Assembly (NCBI RefSeq): GCF_017377775.1
Contig: NZ_JAFVLN010000005.1
Span: 1-64,000 of the forward strand
Source of the DNA: Streptomyces sp. VRA16 Mangrove soil
GTDB taxonomy: Bacteria; Actinomycetota; Actinomycetes; Streptomycetales; Streptomycetaceae
Direction: 5' to 3'
DNA: 64,000 bases
The position numbers and the translations under genes were made by a program. The number at the start of each line of letters is the position of its first letter. Within the stretch, counting starts at the first letter, position 1. Shown in pieces: positions 25,410 through 36,300 of the stretch. The notes below the pieces were generated by a model. It saw nothing but the letters and a program-made list of their open reading frames with translations. It did not search any database and was not told where the DNA came from.

Positions 25410-28400
25410 ATGAGGGCACCTCTTGCCCGTCCGCCTCTGTGGTTCAGACGCAGAGGAAGATCCCTGTCCGTCGTGATACCGGCGCTGCTCGCGGTGCTGA
25501 TATCCCTGGTCACGGTCCCCGAGGCACAGGCCGGGGGCCGCGGCCCGTTCCCGAAGGTGTGGACGCCGCCCAACACCCCGCTCCCGAAGACCAAGTCCGT
25601 CGAGGGGAAGACGGACCCGGGTGAGCTCGGCGCTGCCAAGACCGGTCGCAGGACCGGCCCCAAGACCGTCAGCGGGCCACGGAAGGCGACCCCGCCGGTG
25701 CCGACCGGCTCCGCCACCGTGACCCTGCCCGCCTCCGACGACGACACCGGCCAGGGTCCGTCCACGGGCAGTCCGCACCGCAAGGGGCAGGGCGCCCGGC
25801 CGCACGCGGTCAAGGCCGGCAAGCTCCCCGTCTCCGTGGCCGACCTCGGTGTTCCACGCCGAGGCTTGAAAGCCAAGGCCCCTCCAAAGGCGAAGGGTCC
25901 CGCCTCGGTACGCGTAAACGTGCACAGCGTCGAGAAGTCCCGGGCGGCGGGCGCCTTCGGCAACCTGATCACGGTGGCCGGCGCCTCCCCCGCGACCGAC
26001 GCGGGGCGTTCCGTACGCGTCAAGCTCGATATGAAGACGCTCCAGGGCCGCGGTTCCTGGCGTGACCGCGCACGCCTGGTCTGGATGCCGGCCTGTGCAC
26101 TGACCACTCCGGCCAAGGCCACGTGCCGCACCCGCGTTCCGGTCGCGTCGACGGTCGACCCGCGCACCGGTGTCCTGACCGCGGACGTGACGCTCGGTGC
26201 TGCCGCGGCCGACAGCGCGACCGGCGGAGCCCGTACGCAGTCCCGCGCGGACGCACCGGCGGCTGCCGACGCCGTGGTCCTCACGGCCGAACCCACCACC
26301 TCCGGATCCGGCGGTTCCTTCGCCGCCACCCCGCTGTCGCCGTCCATGGCATGGAGTTCCGGCTCGAACGCCGGAAACTTCACGTACAGCTACACCTTCA
26401 CCATGCCGAGCTCGCTCGGCGGCGCCGCGCCCAGCGTCATGCTCGGCTACGACTCCTCGTCCGTCGACGGCATGACCGCCGCCTCCAACGCGCAGTCCTC
26501 CTGGATCGGCGACGGCTGGGGCTACAGCCCCGGCTCGATCTCGCGCAGCTACAAGCCGTGTCTCACCAGCGGCATCGCCATGTCCGGCGACCTGTGCTGG
26601 GCCGGGCAGTCGCTCGACCTCAACCTGGCGGGCCACTCCGGCCGGCTGATCCTGGAAAAGCCGGGCAAGTACCGCCTCCAGGGCGACGACGGCACCATCG
26701 TCACGCCGCTGACCGGGCTCAACAACGACTCCTGGAACGGCGAGGGCTTCAAGGTCACCACGACCGACGGAACCCAGTACTACTTCGGCCAGAACCGCCT
26801 GCCGGGAGGTGACGGCACCGACTGGACCACCAACTCGGTGAACACCGTCCCCGTGTACCACCCGAAGGCCGGCGACCCCTGCTACAGCGCCTCCGCCGGC
26901 ACCGGTTCCTGGTGCCAGATGGCCTGGCAGTGGAACCTCGACTACATCGTCGACCTGCACGGCAACCTGATCAGCTACAAGTACACGCGTGAGAACAACT
27001 GGTACGCGCGCGGCGGCGGCCAGAACAACGGCGTCGGCACGAACACGCTGTACCACCGTTCCTCGTACCCGCTCTCCGTCTCCTACGGCCAGCTCCTGTC
27101 GGACCAGATCGCCGCGGGCGGCAACGGCAAGGCCGCGGTGAAGATGAGCTTCACGGCCCTGGAACGCTGCCTGGAGACGACCGGCTGCGAGACCACGGAC
27201 CGTACCCTCGCCCACCAGGACCGGTGGAAGGACACGCCACTGGACCAGGCATGCGCCGCCAGCGGCCCCTGCACCGTGTACGGCCCCACGTTCTGGACGA
27301 GCAAGCGCCTGTCGACGGTGAAGACCGAGGCGCTGGTGGGCACGTCCTACCGGACCGTCGACACATGGAAGCTCACCCACAAGTGGTCCGATCCCAAGGA
27401 CGCCACGGACAGCTCCACGCTCTGGCTCGACTCGATCCAGCGCACGGGCTCCAACGGGCAGACGGCGATGGCGCTGCCGCCCGTCTCGTTCACCGAGGAG
27501 CAGAAGCCCAACCGCGTCGCGGAAGCCGACGTCACGGCCCCGCGGTTCAACCGGCCCCGCATGAAGGAGATCATTCTCGAAACCGGCGGGCGCGTGAACA
27601 TCGCCTACCGGGACGAGGAGTGCTCCCGGGCGGCGGGCGGAACCATGCCGGCGTCACCCGAGACCAACAAGATGGCGTGCATGCCCGTCAAGTGGGTGAA
27701 GCCGGGTGACACGACCGGCACCCCTCAACTCGACTGGTTCAACAAGTACCTCGTCAGCTCCGTGACCCAGGAGTCGATGGTCACCACGGGCGTCGCGCGC
27801 ACCACCGCGTACACGTACGGCGGCGGGGCGGCCTGGCACCGCAACGAGTCCGAGTTCGCCGACGAGGCCACCCGCACCTGGGACCAGTTCCGCGGGTACG
27901 CGAAGGTGACCACGACCACCGGCAACGGCACCGACGGGGCGCGGAGCAAGACCGTCGCCACCTTCCTGCGCGGCATGGGCGGCCAGGTGGCCGACACCTG
28001 GGGCGGCAGCATCTCCGACGAGGAGGAGTACGCCGGATTCGTCCGCGAGACGCAGACCTTCGCCTCGGAAGCCTCGAGCACCGTCGTGAGCGGGGAGCTG
28101 AGCACCCCCTGGCGCTCAGCGGCCAACGCCACGTACACGCCGTCCGTGGCCGGACTTCCCCCCGTCACCGCGCGGTTCGTCAGCACCGCGCAGGTACGGG
28201 AGCGGGCCAGGCTCGCCGACGGCAGCTGGCGTGAGACGAAGCGTCAGGTGACCTACGAGGAGGACAAGGACCTCGCGGGCCGCGTGAAGGAGGTCGACGT
28301 CTTCGGAGACGTCACCAAGCCCGAACAGCGGCAATGCACGAAGACCTTCTACGCCTCCTCATCCAAGGTCCCGGCCCTGCTGGAGCTCCCCTCCCGCGTC

Positions 28401-31400
28401 CTGACCCTGGCCGGTCCGTGCGGCGCCACGCCGACGGACGCCAACACGATCGCGGACACCCGCACGCTCTACGACGGCCAGCCCGTCGGCACGATCGGCG
28501 ACCGGGGGCTCCAGACCTCCACCGAGGTCCTCGCCTCGTACAAGACGGACGGGACTCCCGTCTACCGCACCACCGCGCAGGCCACCTTCGACGCGTACGG
28601 GCGCCAGCTGACCACGGTCGACCCGCAGACCAAGGACGCGACGCACCCCCTCGGCGCGCAGACCAGGACGGCGTACACCCCGGCCACCGGCGCTCTGCCG
28701 ACCTCGGTGACCGTCACCAACCCGCTGGGCTGGCAGGCGACCACGACGATGGACCCGGGCCGGGGGCTGCCCACCAGGGCCGTCGACGAGAACGGGTACT
28801 CCACGGACGAGTCCTACGACGCGCTCGGACGGCTCGTGGCGGTGTGGAAGCCGGGACGTGACAAGGCGACCCAGTCGCCGAACACGAAGTTCTCGTACGC
28901 GCTCAAGGACACGCGCGACAAGCCGGCCGCCATCACCACGCAGAACCTGCGCGAGGACGGCGACTACACCACCAGCATCCAGATCCACGACGGTTTCGGC
29001 CGCGTCCGGCAGACCCAGTCGATGCCGTCCTACGGGACGGTGGGGCGGCTGATCTCCGACGCGATCTTCGACACCCAGGGCCGCCAGGTCCAGACGACCC
29101 CGTCGTACTTCAACAATGACTCGGGGCCGACAGCGGACGTGTTCGTCCCCCAGGACGCGCAGATACCCGCGCAGACCTGGAACGAGTACGACGGGCTGGG
29201 CCGGGTCACCGCCAGCAAGTTCGTGTCGTACGGCCAGGAGCAGTGGCGTACCACGACGAGGTACGCGGGCGCCGACCTGATCGAGATCACCCCGCCGGCC
29301 GGTGGTTTCGCGACCGCGACCGTCAGCGATGCCCTGGGCCGGACCACCGAGGTCCGCCAGTACAAGTCGAACACGCCGACCGGCGAGTACGACTCCACCG
29401 TCCACTCCTACGACACCGCCGGCCGCGTCGTCCGGCGCAAGGACTCCTCAGGGAACGAGTGGCGCTCCACGTACGACCTGCTCGGGCAGCAGACCAGCAG
29501 CACCGACCCGGACGCGGGCACTTCCCGCACCACGTACGACGCGGGCGGCCGAGTCGCCACGACCAGCGACGCGCGCGACCGCTCCACCAGCTACACCTAC
29601 GACCTGCTCGGCCGGCGCACAGCCGCGTACGACGGGACGAGTACCAGCGACGCGACCAAGAAGACGCTGGAGTGGACGTACGACTCCCTGAAGAGAGGCA
29701 AGCCCACCTCGGCCAGCCGCTTCTACAAGAACCAGGAGTACAAGAACACCGTCACGGGCTATGACAGCGGCTACCGGCCGACGGGCGCGAGTGTCGTGAT
29801 CCCCGGTGACAGCAAGCTGGCGGGTACGTACACGACGTCGGTGGAGTACACGCCGGTGCTCGGCCTGCCGGAGCGGACGTACTTGCCCGCTGTCGACGCC
29901 GCCGGCCTGACAGAGGAGAAGGTCACCAACTCCTACGACAACGACGGCAACTTCATCGGCTCCAGCGGCAAGGCCAGCCTGGTCACCGACGTCCAGTACG
30001 ACGCCTTCGGCCGCCCCACGCGCACCACCGTCGGCCCGTCCGGCCTCCAGGTGGTGAGCACCCAGATATACGACCCCGCCACCGGCCGTGCCGTCGAATC
30101 GACGGTGGACAAGCAGACCTCCCTCACCTCGCACGTCGACTACACCACCTACACGTACAACAAGGCGGGCTCTCTCACGTCCGCGCGCACGGTGCAGGAC
30201 AACACCGCGATCGACACACAGTGCTTCCGGTACGACTACCTGAGCCGTCTCACCGCGGCCTGGACCGACAAGGGCACCACCACGACGACCTCCGGGCCGT
30301 CCACGGTGCTGGGCATCGGCGGCTGCACCAACCCGGCGGAGCCGACGGCCGCCCAGGCCGCCACGCGGATCGGCGGTCCGGCACCGTACTGGCAGTCGTA
30401 CAGCTATGACCTGACCGGCAACCGCACCGGGCTGGTCCGGCACGACGTCACAGGAGCGACGGCCAAGGACCAGACGGTCGGCCAGACCTTCGCGAAGACC
30501 GCCAACACCGAGACGACCGACCCGGCCACGGGCGGCGGTACGGGGGGCCCGCACGCCCTGCTGACCTCGTCCACCGTGGTCGGTGGCGAAGAGGTGGGCA
30601 AGGCGGCGTACCAGTACGACGCCGCGGGCAACACGACCGCCGTCACGAGCGGCGGCGGCACCAAGCAGCTCGCCTGGAACTCCGAAGGCAAGATCGAGAA
30701 GATCACGGACACCGCCGCGGCGGGGCCGACGGAGTACGTGTACGGGGCGGACGGCGCGCAGCTGCTCCGCATCGCGCCCGGGAAGACGACCCTGTTCGTC
30801 GGACCGGACGAGATCACCCTGGACACCGCGACCGACAAGGTGACCGACACCCGCACGTACGCGGCGCCCGGTGGTCTGTCCATCGCGCGGGTCACCACGA
30901 CCGGTGTCGCGGGCAAGCTGTACTACCAGGCGTCCGATCCGCACGGCACCAGCGGTCTGCAGTTCGACGCCGCGACGCTGACCAGCGTCCGCCGTCCCAC
31001 CGACCCCTTCGGCAACGCACGCGGCACCCAGCCGGGTGCGGGCGTCTGGGCGGGCGGACGCGGCTTCGTCGGCGGCACGATCGAGGGCACCGGCTTCACC
31101 ACGCTGGGGGCGAGACAGTACGACCCGGCCACCGGCCGCTTCCTGTCGGTGGACCCGCTGTTCATGGAGGGCGACCCGCAGTCCTGGAACGGGTACGCGT
31201 ACGCCAACAACAACCCGGTGGACGGCTCGGACCCGACCGGCACCTGCGCGGTGTTCGAGGACGGGTCCTGCCGCAATCCGTCCTACCGGCCGCCGACACC
31301 GCCCGGCGGTACCGGTTCCGGCAAGCCGACGGGCGCCGGAACCACTCCTGCCACCCAGGTGGCCGCCGACAACAGCGCCGCCGCCCAGGCGGCCGCGGCC

Positions 31401-32630
31401 GAGGCACTGCGTCAGAAGCAGGCGGCGGACGAGGCCCTGGCCCGGGCGAAGCAGCAACGCGAAGAGCTGATGAGCAAGATCGTCGACGTCGTCGGCGAGC
31501 TGATCGGCTTCAACGACGCGCGTGACTGCTTCACCAAGGGCGACGTCATGGGCTGCGTCAACACGGCCCTGAACTTCGTGCCGTGGGGGAAGGTCTTCAA
31601 GGCCGTGAAGGTCGGCATCAAGGCCTTCAAGCTCTGGAAGGAGGGCGAGAAGGCCTACGACGCCATTCGCAGCGCACGAAAAACAGCGCAGGCGGCCGAG
31701 GAAGCGGTGGTGTCCACGCGCCGAGCGGCGGACGAGGCGGCGGCTGCGGAATCGGCGGCCCTTGAGGCGGAACAACGCGCGGCGCAAGAGACAAGTGCGT
31801 CAGCCGATGCGTGCCTCATCGGAAGCGGGAGCCCCCACAGCTTCCCGGCGGGAACGCCGGTCAAGCTGGCAGACGGGACCACGAAGCCGATCGAGCAGGT
31901 CAAGGAAGGAGACCAGGTCCTCGCGACGGACCCGCAGACGGACGTCACCCGCGCCGAGACGGTCGAGCGGCTCATCACCACCCCGGACGACGAGGACTTC
32001 ACCGACCTCGTGGTGACGGCGAAGAACGGCACGCCGAGCACCCTCACCACGACGTGGCACCACCCGTTCTGGGACGCCACGTCGAAACGCTGGACGGACG
32101 CAAGCGCCCTGAAGCGGGGCCACAAGCTCCGCTCCGCGGACGGCACCCTGATCACGGTCACGAAGGTCCGCAACTACCACCGGTCGATGGTCACGTACGA
32201 CCTCACGGTCAGCCGGCTGCACACGTACTACGTGCTGGCGGGGGCCACGCCGGTCCTCGTCCACAACTGCAATACGCTGTATCGAGCCGATACGCGCGGG
32301 CCTGACGAGATATTCGCCAATGGATTCAAACCCAAGGGTGACAACCTGGACCTTATACAACACGTCCTTCAATATAGGCCGGACAGTGGTTTCGTCGCAA
32401 CGTCAAGGTCGCTAGCGGCTGCCCAGAGGTTCGCCAAAGATGCTGGCATGGAGGCTCATATCTATAAGATCCGAGGTAGCGGTATCGACGTAAACGCTAC
32501 CCTTGGTCCCACCTCGCCTCACCCCCACGAAAAGGAGATAGCAGTGCCTGGAATAATCCATCCGCACGATATCGAAGGCGTCTGGAACCCGCTTGGACAA
32601 TGGATTCCGAATCCGATGTTTCGCCCATGA
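25410..32630 (+). CDS. Secreted RHS polymorphic toxin, Hint plus ADP-ribosyltransferase
   Basis: This 2406-residue protein starts at MRAPLARPP (AGGAG 7 bases before; the earlier ATG at 25287 lacks a site). It has a long signal peptide (FRRRGRSLSVVIPALLAVLI, ending VPEAQA). A shell of YD/RHS repeats fills the middle, and the RHS core (RQYDPATGRFLSVDPLF, NGYAYANNNPVDGSDPTG) is at about 1895-1935. A Hint autoprocessing domain (SFPAGTPVKLADGTTKPIEQ ... VLVHN) spans about 2143-2285. The ~118-residue tip has the R-STS-E pattern of cholera/scabin-type ADP-ribosyltransferases: LYRADTRG, SGFVATSRS, HEKEIAVPG, plus GIDVNATLG as in scabin. Base composition becomes visibly less G+C-rich at the tip (from ~32270), as expected for an exchanged toxin module. 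The target (protein or DNA) is not decidable. Confidence 0.88.
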   Translation: MRAPLARPPLWFRRRGRSLSVVIPALLAVLISLVTVPEAQAGGRGPFPKVWTPPNTPLPKTKSVEGKTDPGELGAAKTGRRTGPKTVSGPRKATPPVPTGSATVTLPASDDDTGQGPSTGSPHRKGQGARPHAVKAGKLPVSVADLGVPRRGLKAKAPPKAKGPASVRVNVHSVEKSRAAGAFGNLITVAGASPATDAGRSVRVKLDMKTLQGRGSWRDRARLVWMPACALTTPAKATCRTRVPVASTVDPRTGVLTADVTLGAAAADSATGGARTQSRADAPAAADAVVLTAEPTTSGSGGSFAATPLSPSMAWSSGSNAGNFTYSYTFTMPSSLGGAAPSVMLGYDSSSVDGMTAASNAQSSWIGDGWGYSPGSISRSYKPCLTSGIAMSGDLCWAGQSLDLNLAGHSGRLILEKPGKYRLQGDDGTIVTPLTGLNNDSWNGEGFKVTTTDGTQYYFGQNRLPGGDGTDWTTNSVNTVPVYHPKAGDPCYSASAGTGSWCQMAWQWNLDYIVDLHGNLISYKYTRENNWYARGGGQNNGVGTNTLYHRSSYPLSVSYGQLLSDQIAAGGNGKAAVKMSFTALERCLETTGCETTDRTLAHQDRWKDTPLDQACAASGPCTVYGPTFWTSKRLSTVKTEALVGTSYRTVDTWKLTHKWSDPKDATDSSTLWLDSIQRTGSNGQTAMALPPVSFTEEQKPNRVAEADVTAPRFNRPRMKEIILETGGRVNIAYRDEECSRAAGGTMPASPETNKMACMPVKWVKPGDTTGTPQLDWFNKYLVSSVTQESMVTTGVARTTAYTYGGGAAWHRNESEFADEATRTWDQFRGYAKVTTTTGNGTDGARSKTVATFLRGMGGQVADTWGGSISDEEEYAGFVRETQTFASEASSTVVSGELSTPWRSAANATYTPSVAGLPPVTARFVSTAQVRERARLADGSWRETKRQVTYEEDKDLAGRVKEVDVFGDVTKPEQRQCTKTFYASSSKVPALLELPSRVLTLAGPCGATPTDANTIADTRTLYDGQPVGTIGDRGLQTSTEVLASYKTDGTPVYRTTAQATFDAYGRQLTTVDPQTKDATHPLGAQTRTAYTPATGALPTSVTVTNPLGWQATTTMDPGRGLPTRAVDENGYSTDESYDALGRLVAVWKPGRDKATQSPNTKFSYALKDTRDKPAAITTQNLREDGDYTTSIQIHDGFGRVRQTQSMPSYGTVGRLISDAIFDTQGRQVQTTPSYFNNDSGPTADVFVPQDAQIPAQTWNEYDGLGRVTASKFVSYGQEQWRTTTRYAGADLIEITPPAGGFATATVSDALGRTTEVRQYKSNTPTGEYDSTVHSYDTAGRVVRRKDSSGNEWRSTYDLLGQQTSSTDPDAGTSRTTYDAGGRVATTSDARDRSTSYTYDLLGRRTAAYDGTSTSDATKKTLEWTYDSLKRGKPTSASRFYKNQEYKNTVTGYDSGYRPTGASVVIPGDSKLAGTYTTSVEYTPVLGLPERTYLPAVDAAGLTEEKVTNSYDNDGNFIGSSGKASLVTDVQYDAFGRPTRTTVGPSGLQVVSTQIYDPATGRAVESTVDKQTSLTSHVDYTTYTYNKAGSLTSARTVQDNTAIDTQCFRYDYLSRLTAAWTDKGTTTTTSGPSTVLGIGGCTNPAEPTAAQAATRIGGPAPYWQSYSYDLTGNRTGLVRHDVTGATAKDQTVGQTFAKTANTETTDPATGGGTGGPHALLTSSTVVGGEEVGKAAYQYDAAGNTTAVTSGGGTKQLAWNSEGKIEKITDTAAAGPTEYVYGADGAQLLRIAPGKTTLFVGPDEITLDTATDKVTDTRTYAAPGGLSIARVTTTGVAGKLYYQASDPHGTSGLQFDAATLTSVRRPTDPFGNARGTQPGAGVWAGGRGFVGGTIEGTGFTTLGARQYDPATGRFLSVDPLFMEGDPQSWNGYAYANNNPVDGSDPTGTCAVFEDGSCRNPSYRPPTPPGGTGSGKPTGAGTTPATQVAADNSAAAQAAAAEALRQKQAADEALARAKQQREELMSKIVDVVGELIGFNDARDCFTKGDVMGCVNTALNFVPWGKVFKAVKVGIKAFKLWKEGEKAYDAIRSARKTAQAAEEAVVSTRRAADEAAAAESAALEAEQRAAQETSASADACLIGSGSPHSFPAGTPVKLADGTTKPIEQVKEGDQVLATDPQTDVTRAETVERLITTPDDEDFTDLVVTAKNGTPSTLTTTWHHPFWDATSKRWTDASALKRGHKLRSADGTLITVTKVRNYHRSMVTYDLTVSRLHTYYVLAGATPVLVHNCNTLYRADTRGPDEIFANGFKPKGDNLDLIQHVLQYRPDSGFVATSRSLAAAQRFAKDAGMEAHIYKIRGSGIDVNATLGPTSPHPHEKEIAVPGIIHPHDIEGVWNPLGQWIPNPMFRP

Positions 32631-32949
32631 TGTGGACTGAAGTCGAGATGCCGGTGGCTGACAGGGGCGAGGTCCAGCCCATCCAAGTGCGCTTTGCTAC
32701 GGACGACACCTGCATCGTGGAGGTGGATTTCGGATCCGGAAAGATTATCTCCGGAGATGAATCCGACCTTCCGTCGTCTATGCCGCGTCAGGCGACAATG
32801 GGGCGTCGGGCGTATGTACTGGAGATTCCCCGGAGTGCAGATCGCCCATCGGTTGTCGATTCTTCGATCCGGCAAAGGAGAAGGGAGTCTGCACGGTTGA
32901 TGAGCAGCTGGCCTGGCATTTGCAACGGCTGGAATCCGGTGGAGTTTAG
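32627..32949 (+). pseudogene. Decayed immunity gene for the ADP-ribosyltransferase
   Basis: The ATG overlaps the toxin stop (ATGA at 32627), the normal place for an immunity gene. The reading MMWTEVEMPVADRGEVQPI, VRFATDDTCIVEVDFGSG and RRAYVLEIPRSADRPSVVD is coding-like. After 32857 the frame becomes nonsense, while another frame gives FFDPAKEKGVCTVDEQLAWH and LQRLESGGV with a stop at 32949. Inserting one T at ~32857 restores VDFFDPAKEKG. About 30 residues also seem missing before PSSMPRQATMGRRAY compared with the family as I recall it. The gene is probably non-functional. Confidence 0.6.
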
Positions 32950-32986
32950 GCTGATATCGTTCAGTTGAGACGCCTCGGAAATAGGT

Positions 32987-33020
32987 GAAGCCCCGCCAGA
33001 AACAGTTCTGGCGGGGCTTC
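32987..33020 (+). terminator. Terminator after the toxin/immunity unit
   Basis: A perfect 15-bp stem (GAAGCCCCGCCAGAA at 32987-33001 with 33006-33020) and a four-base loop, followed by TGTGAG. Well placed after the immunity gene. Bases 33021-33256 hold no supported gene. Confidence 0.8.
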
Positions 33021-33256
33021 TGTGAGTCTTGACGGCAGTCAGCCCTTTCCAGCCTCGGTTCGCCGTCGCCGGGTAGCTGGGCTCCGGCGCGAGGAACTGG
33101 ACGCCGCGCCGCGGCCGCTGATCAACCGTGCAGCCACGCTGCCGGCGGCCAGGGCGGCTACGCCCTCGGCGGTGAAGCCGAGAGCGGTCTGCGATGCGGT
33201 CCATCCCAAGCGTGTCTGGCCATGGTGAGGGGCCCATGATGTGACGTAGGCCCATG

Positions 33257-33289
33257 GGTGTGCCCCCCGATGACATCGGGGGGCACACC
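33257..33289. terminator. Bidirectional terminator
   Basis: A 14-bp stem (GGTGTGCCCCCCGA with its complement at 33276-33289), loop TGACA, then CTTT. It lies between the two convergent large genes and is best placed for the leftward lectin gene, whose stop is 43 bp away. Confidence 0.75.
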
Positions 33290-33331
33290 TTTCTCGGATC
33301 GTCCTCGTCCACAACCCTCAGCGCATCGGGA

Positions 33332-36300
33332 TCACCTCACCGGGACCGTGTGCCAGCGCTGGGGGCGGCTGCCGGTGCAGTCCCAGATCTGGGCTCGGGT
33401 TCCGTTGGCCGTGGCGCCGTTCGGGAGGTCCAGGCAGCGGCCCGAGGCCTTGTTCTGGATGGAGCCGTCCGCGCGGACGATCCACTTCTGGTTGTCTCCC
33501 GTGTTGCACGTGAAGAGCTGGAGCTGGTGGCCGTTGGGCCAGGGCCCGGTGCCGGGGGCGTCCAGGCAGCGGCCCCAGGCGCGGAGGGTTCCGTCGGGTG
33601 CGGACTTCCACGTCTGGGAGACGCCGGTACCACAGGTGTACGCCTGGACGTTCGCGCCGTCCGCGGAGGCGGATCCGGCGACGTCGAGGCAGACGCTCTG
33701 CGTCACGTCGGTGGCGATGTTGCCGGCGACGCTCGCCGGGTCGAGGGAACCCTCGTGGATGACGACGTCGGTGAGGGAGCCCTTGAAGTAGTTCTGCGTC
33801 ACTCCCTGCCGCTTGTAGCGGCCGAGCACCAGCGTCCCCGTGGAGGACTTCTTCGTCGCGTGCGTGCCCGTGGCGGCGAGGGCGTCATTCACGTACAGCG
33901 CGAGCTGCCCGGTCGTCGCGTTGTAACTGACGCTCAGCTTGTACCAGGTGCCGAGCTGCACCCGGGCGCTGCTGTTCTCGACATTGGTGGTGTCGAAGGC
34001 CCAGGCGCCGCTGTCGGCGTTGGCCATGCCGAGTCGCCAGACCACGTTTCCGTTGGACTGGAGGGAGGGCCAGACCATGAAGCCGCTGTTCTGGGTTCCG
34101 TCCTGGCTGACGACCACACCGTCCACGGCGCTCGGCTTCGCCCAGACGGTGAGGGAGAAGGACTGCGTGGTGTCGATCTTCCGGCCCTCGGACTCGATGG
34201 CACCGTCGGAGCCGTTGAAGGTCGCGACCTTGGCCGGCGCGCCGTTGACGGTGTCATCGGTGAAGGTCACACCGCCCTTGACGACGCCGGCGAACTTCCC
34301 GTACGCGTCGGGGGTCTTGCCGCCGGTAGCGGCGGCCAGGCGCATCCGGTCGACGGGCGCGTCGGCGTCGCCGAGCGTGGCGGCGTCGGTCTCGAAGCCC
34401 GTGACGGTACCCGGCTTGGTGCCTGTGCCGCCGTTCTTGCCGCGCCAGAACTTCAGCGTCCCGTCACTCTTGTTCACGGCCCAAAGGTCGGCGAGGCCGT
34501 CCTTGTTGACGTCGCCGACGGAGCCGATCTTCGGGTACGCGTCCGTCGTGATGCCGGTCAGGATGGTCGTACCGCCCGTCGGGGTGGCCAGGGCCGAGAG
34601 GTTGAGGCGTCCGTCCGCCCCGGTCTTGATCGCGTACGAGCGGATCGTGCCGTCGGCACGGCTGCGGGTCCACAGCGTGGGCTGCGGCTCACCGCTGGCG
34701 GAACCGGGGTTGATCAGTTCGTAGTCGTCCCACGTGCCGGTGGCGGAGACCAGTACGGCCTCGGCCCTGAGGCTGTTGATGGCGTCGGACCGGTACAGCC
34801 ACAGGTTGCCTCGCTCGACCGCGAGGAGCGAGGTCCGGTCCGTCTCGGACTCGCCGTCGGACCCGGAAAGGGGTGCCTTGGCGGCACCGAGCGCGAGTAT
34901 CTGCGTGGCCTCGGACCAGTCGGACACCCAGCCGGCGGGGGCCGTCGTGAGACGTGCTCCGTCCAGGCCCGCCCAGGTGGTCGGCTTGCTCAGCGTCGTG
35001 TAGGTCGGCAGCCGGCCCTCGCCGTTGTTCACGTACAGGTACAGATTGCCCTTGAGCGCCGGATTGGTCAGCGAGTGCGCGAAGACGTCGTCCGACGGCA
35101 TGGACCGGAGCGCACCGCGGTGGGTGATGTCGGCATCGGCCCACGAAGCCCACTGCGGGGCGAGGCCGATCGGCGCCGCCTCACCGGTCGTCGGGTCGGT
35201 GTCCGCGGACAGGCTCCGCAGGTTGCCTGCCTTGTCGGGGAGCAGGATGTCCCCTCGTCCGTCGCCGGTGAGGTCGCCGGGGTTGCTGGTGCCTGCGGAC
35301 GGGTCCCAGGGTGCGTAGAAGGTGTAGGGGAACGGCTGACTGTAGTTGCCCGCGTTGTCCATGGCCTGGGCGAAGATGGTGTTGGTGCCCCAGCGGCGCG
35401 GGGTGTACTTGAACGTGCCGCCCGTGCCGGCTACGACGCCCGCGTCCGTGCACTTCCAGCCGGTGGTCGGGGTCGGGTCCGTGGTCCACCGGACGCAGGC
35501 GGCGCCGGAGGCGTGCAGACCGTTGCCGGGCGCCGGGTCGGTGACCGCGACCTTGAAGGTGCCTTCCTGGTTGACCTTCAGTTTGGGAACGACGTTGAGT
35601 GTGCCGCTCCGCGGGAAGTCGGTCGAGCTGAGGGTGACGGCCGGCGGGGTCTTGTCGACCCGGAAGTAACAGGACTGCGTGGCGGGCGAGTTGAGCCAGC
35701 CGTCGCTGACGGCGGCGGCCCAGCCGTACTGGTGGCCGTCGGTGAGGCTGCCGCTCCAGTACTCGACGTCGCCGTAGCTGCCCGTCGGGCCGACGTTGTT
35801 GTACTGGTTGAAGCCCGAGTCGTTGTCGTCCCACATGTGGAACGTCGTCGTCAGCGCGTTGTAGCCGATCGGCGACCACGTGGCGGCGCGCAGCTTGATG
35901 TACTGGTTGGCGCCTACCCAGCCCGGGTTGTACCAGGGGTTCGACCCGCCGGGGGTCTGACAGTCGTTGTAGTTTCCGGTGCCGGCGAAGCCGGGGGTGG
36001 GGCTGGTGCGTGGGTTCCAGACGGTCGGCGCGATGTCGTACTCGATGGATACGACAGGGTCGGCGTCGAGGTCGTGCCGGTAGTACTTCTCGTACTCGTT
36101 CTCGGGGGCGAAACCGACGGTCCAGTTGGACCACTTGCCGTCGGCCGCCTTCTGGATCCAGGACGTCACGTCGTAGCTGATGGTGCCGTCGCCGACGATC
36201 GACGCGCTGCCGACCTTGTTGCATCCGGCCATGGTCGAGCCGGTGCCGCACGGTTGCTTGGCCCAGCTGGCATCGTCGGCGAGCGACCCCACGTCCCACA

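Noticed and set aside
25398..27380. Long minus-strand frame antisense to the RHS gene
   Set aside because: It mirrors the RHS coding frame and has the Gly/Arg/Val-rich composition of a G+C-driven shadow, with no ribosome site or motif.
29448..31787. 779-residue minus-strand frame
   Set aside because: Shadow of the RHS repeats; Arg/Val/Gly-rich with no family feature.
33039..33314. 91-residue minus-strand frame next to the toxin
   Set aside because: It runs through the terminator hairpin at 33257-33289 and lacks a supported start.
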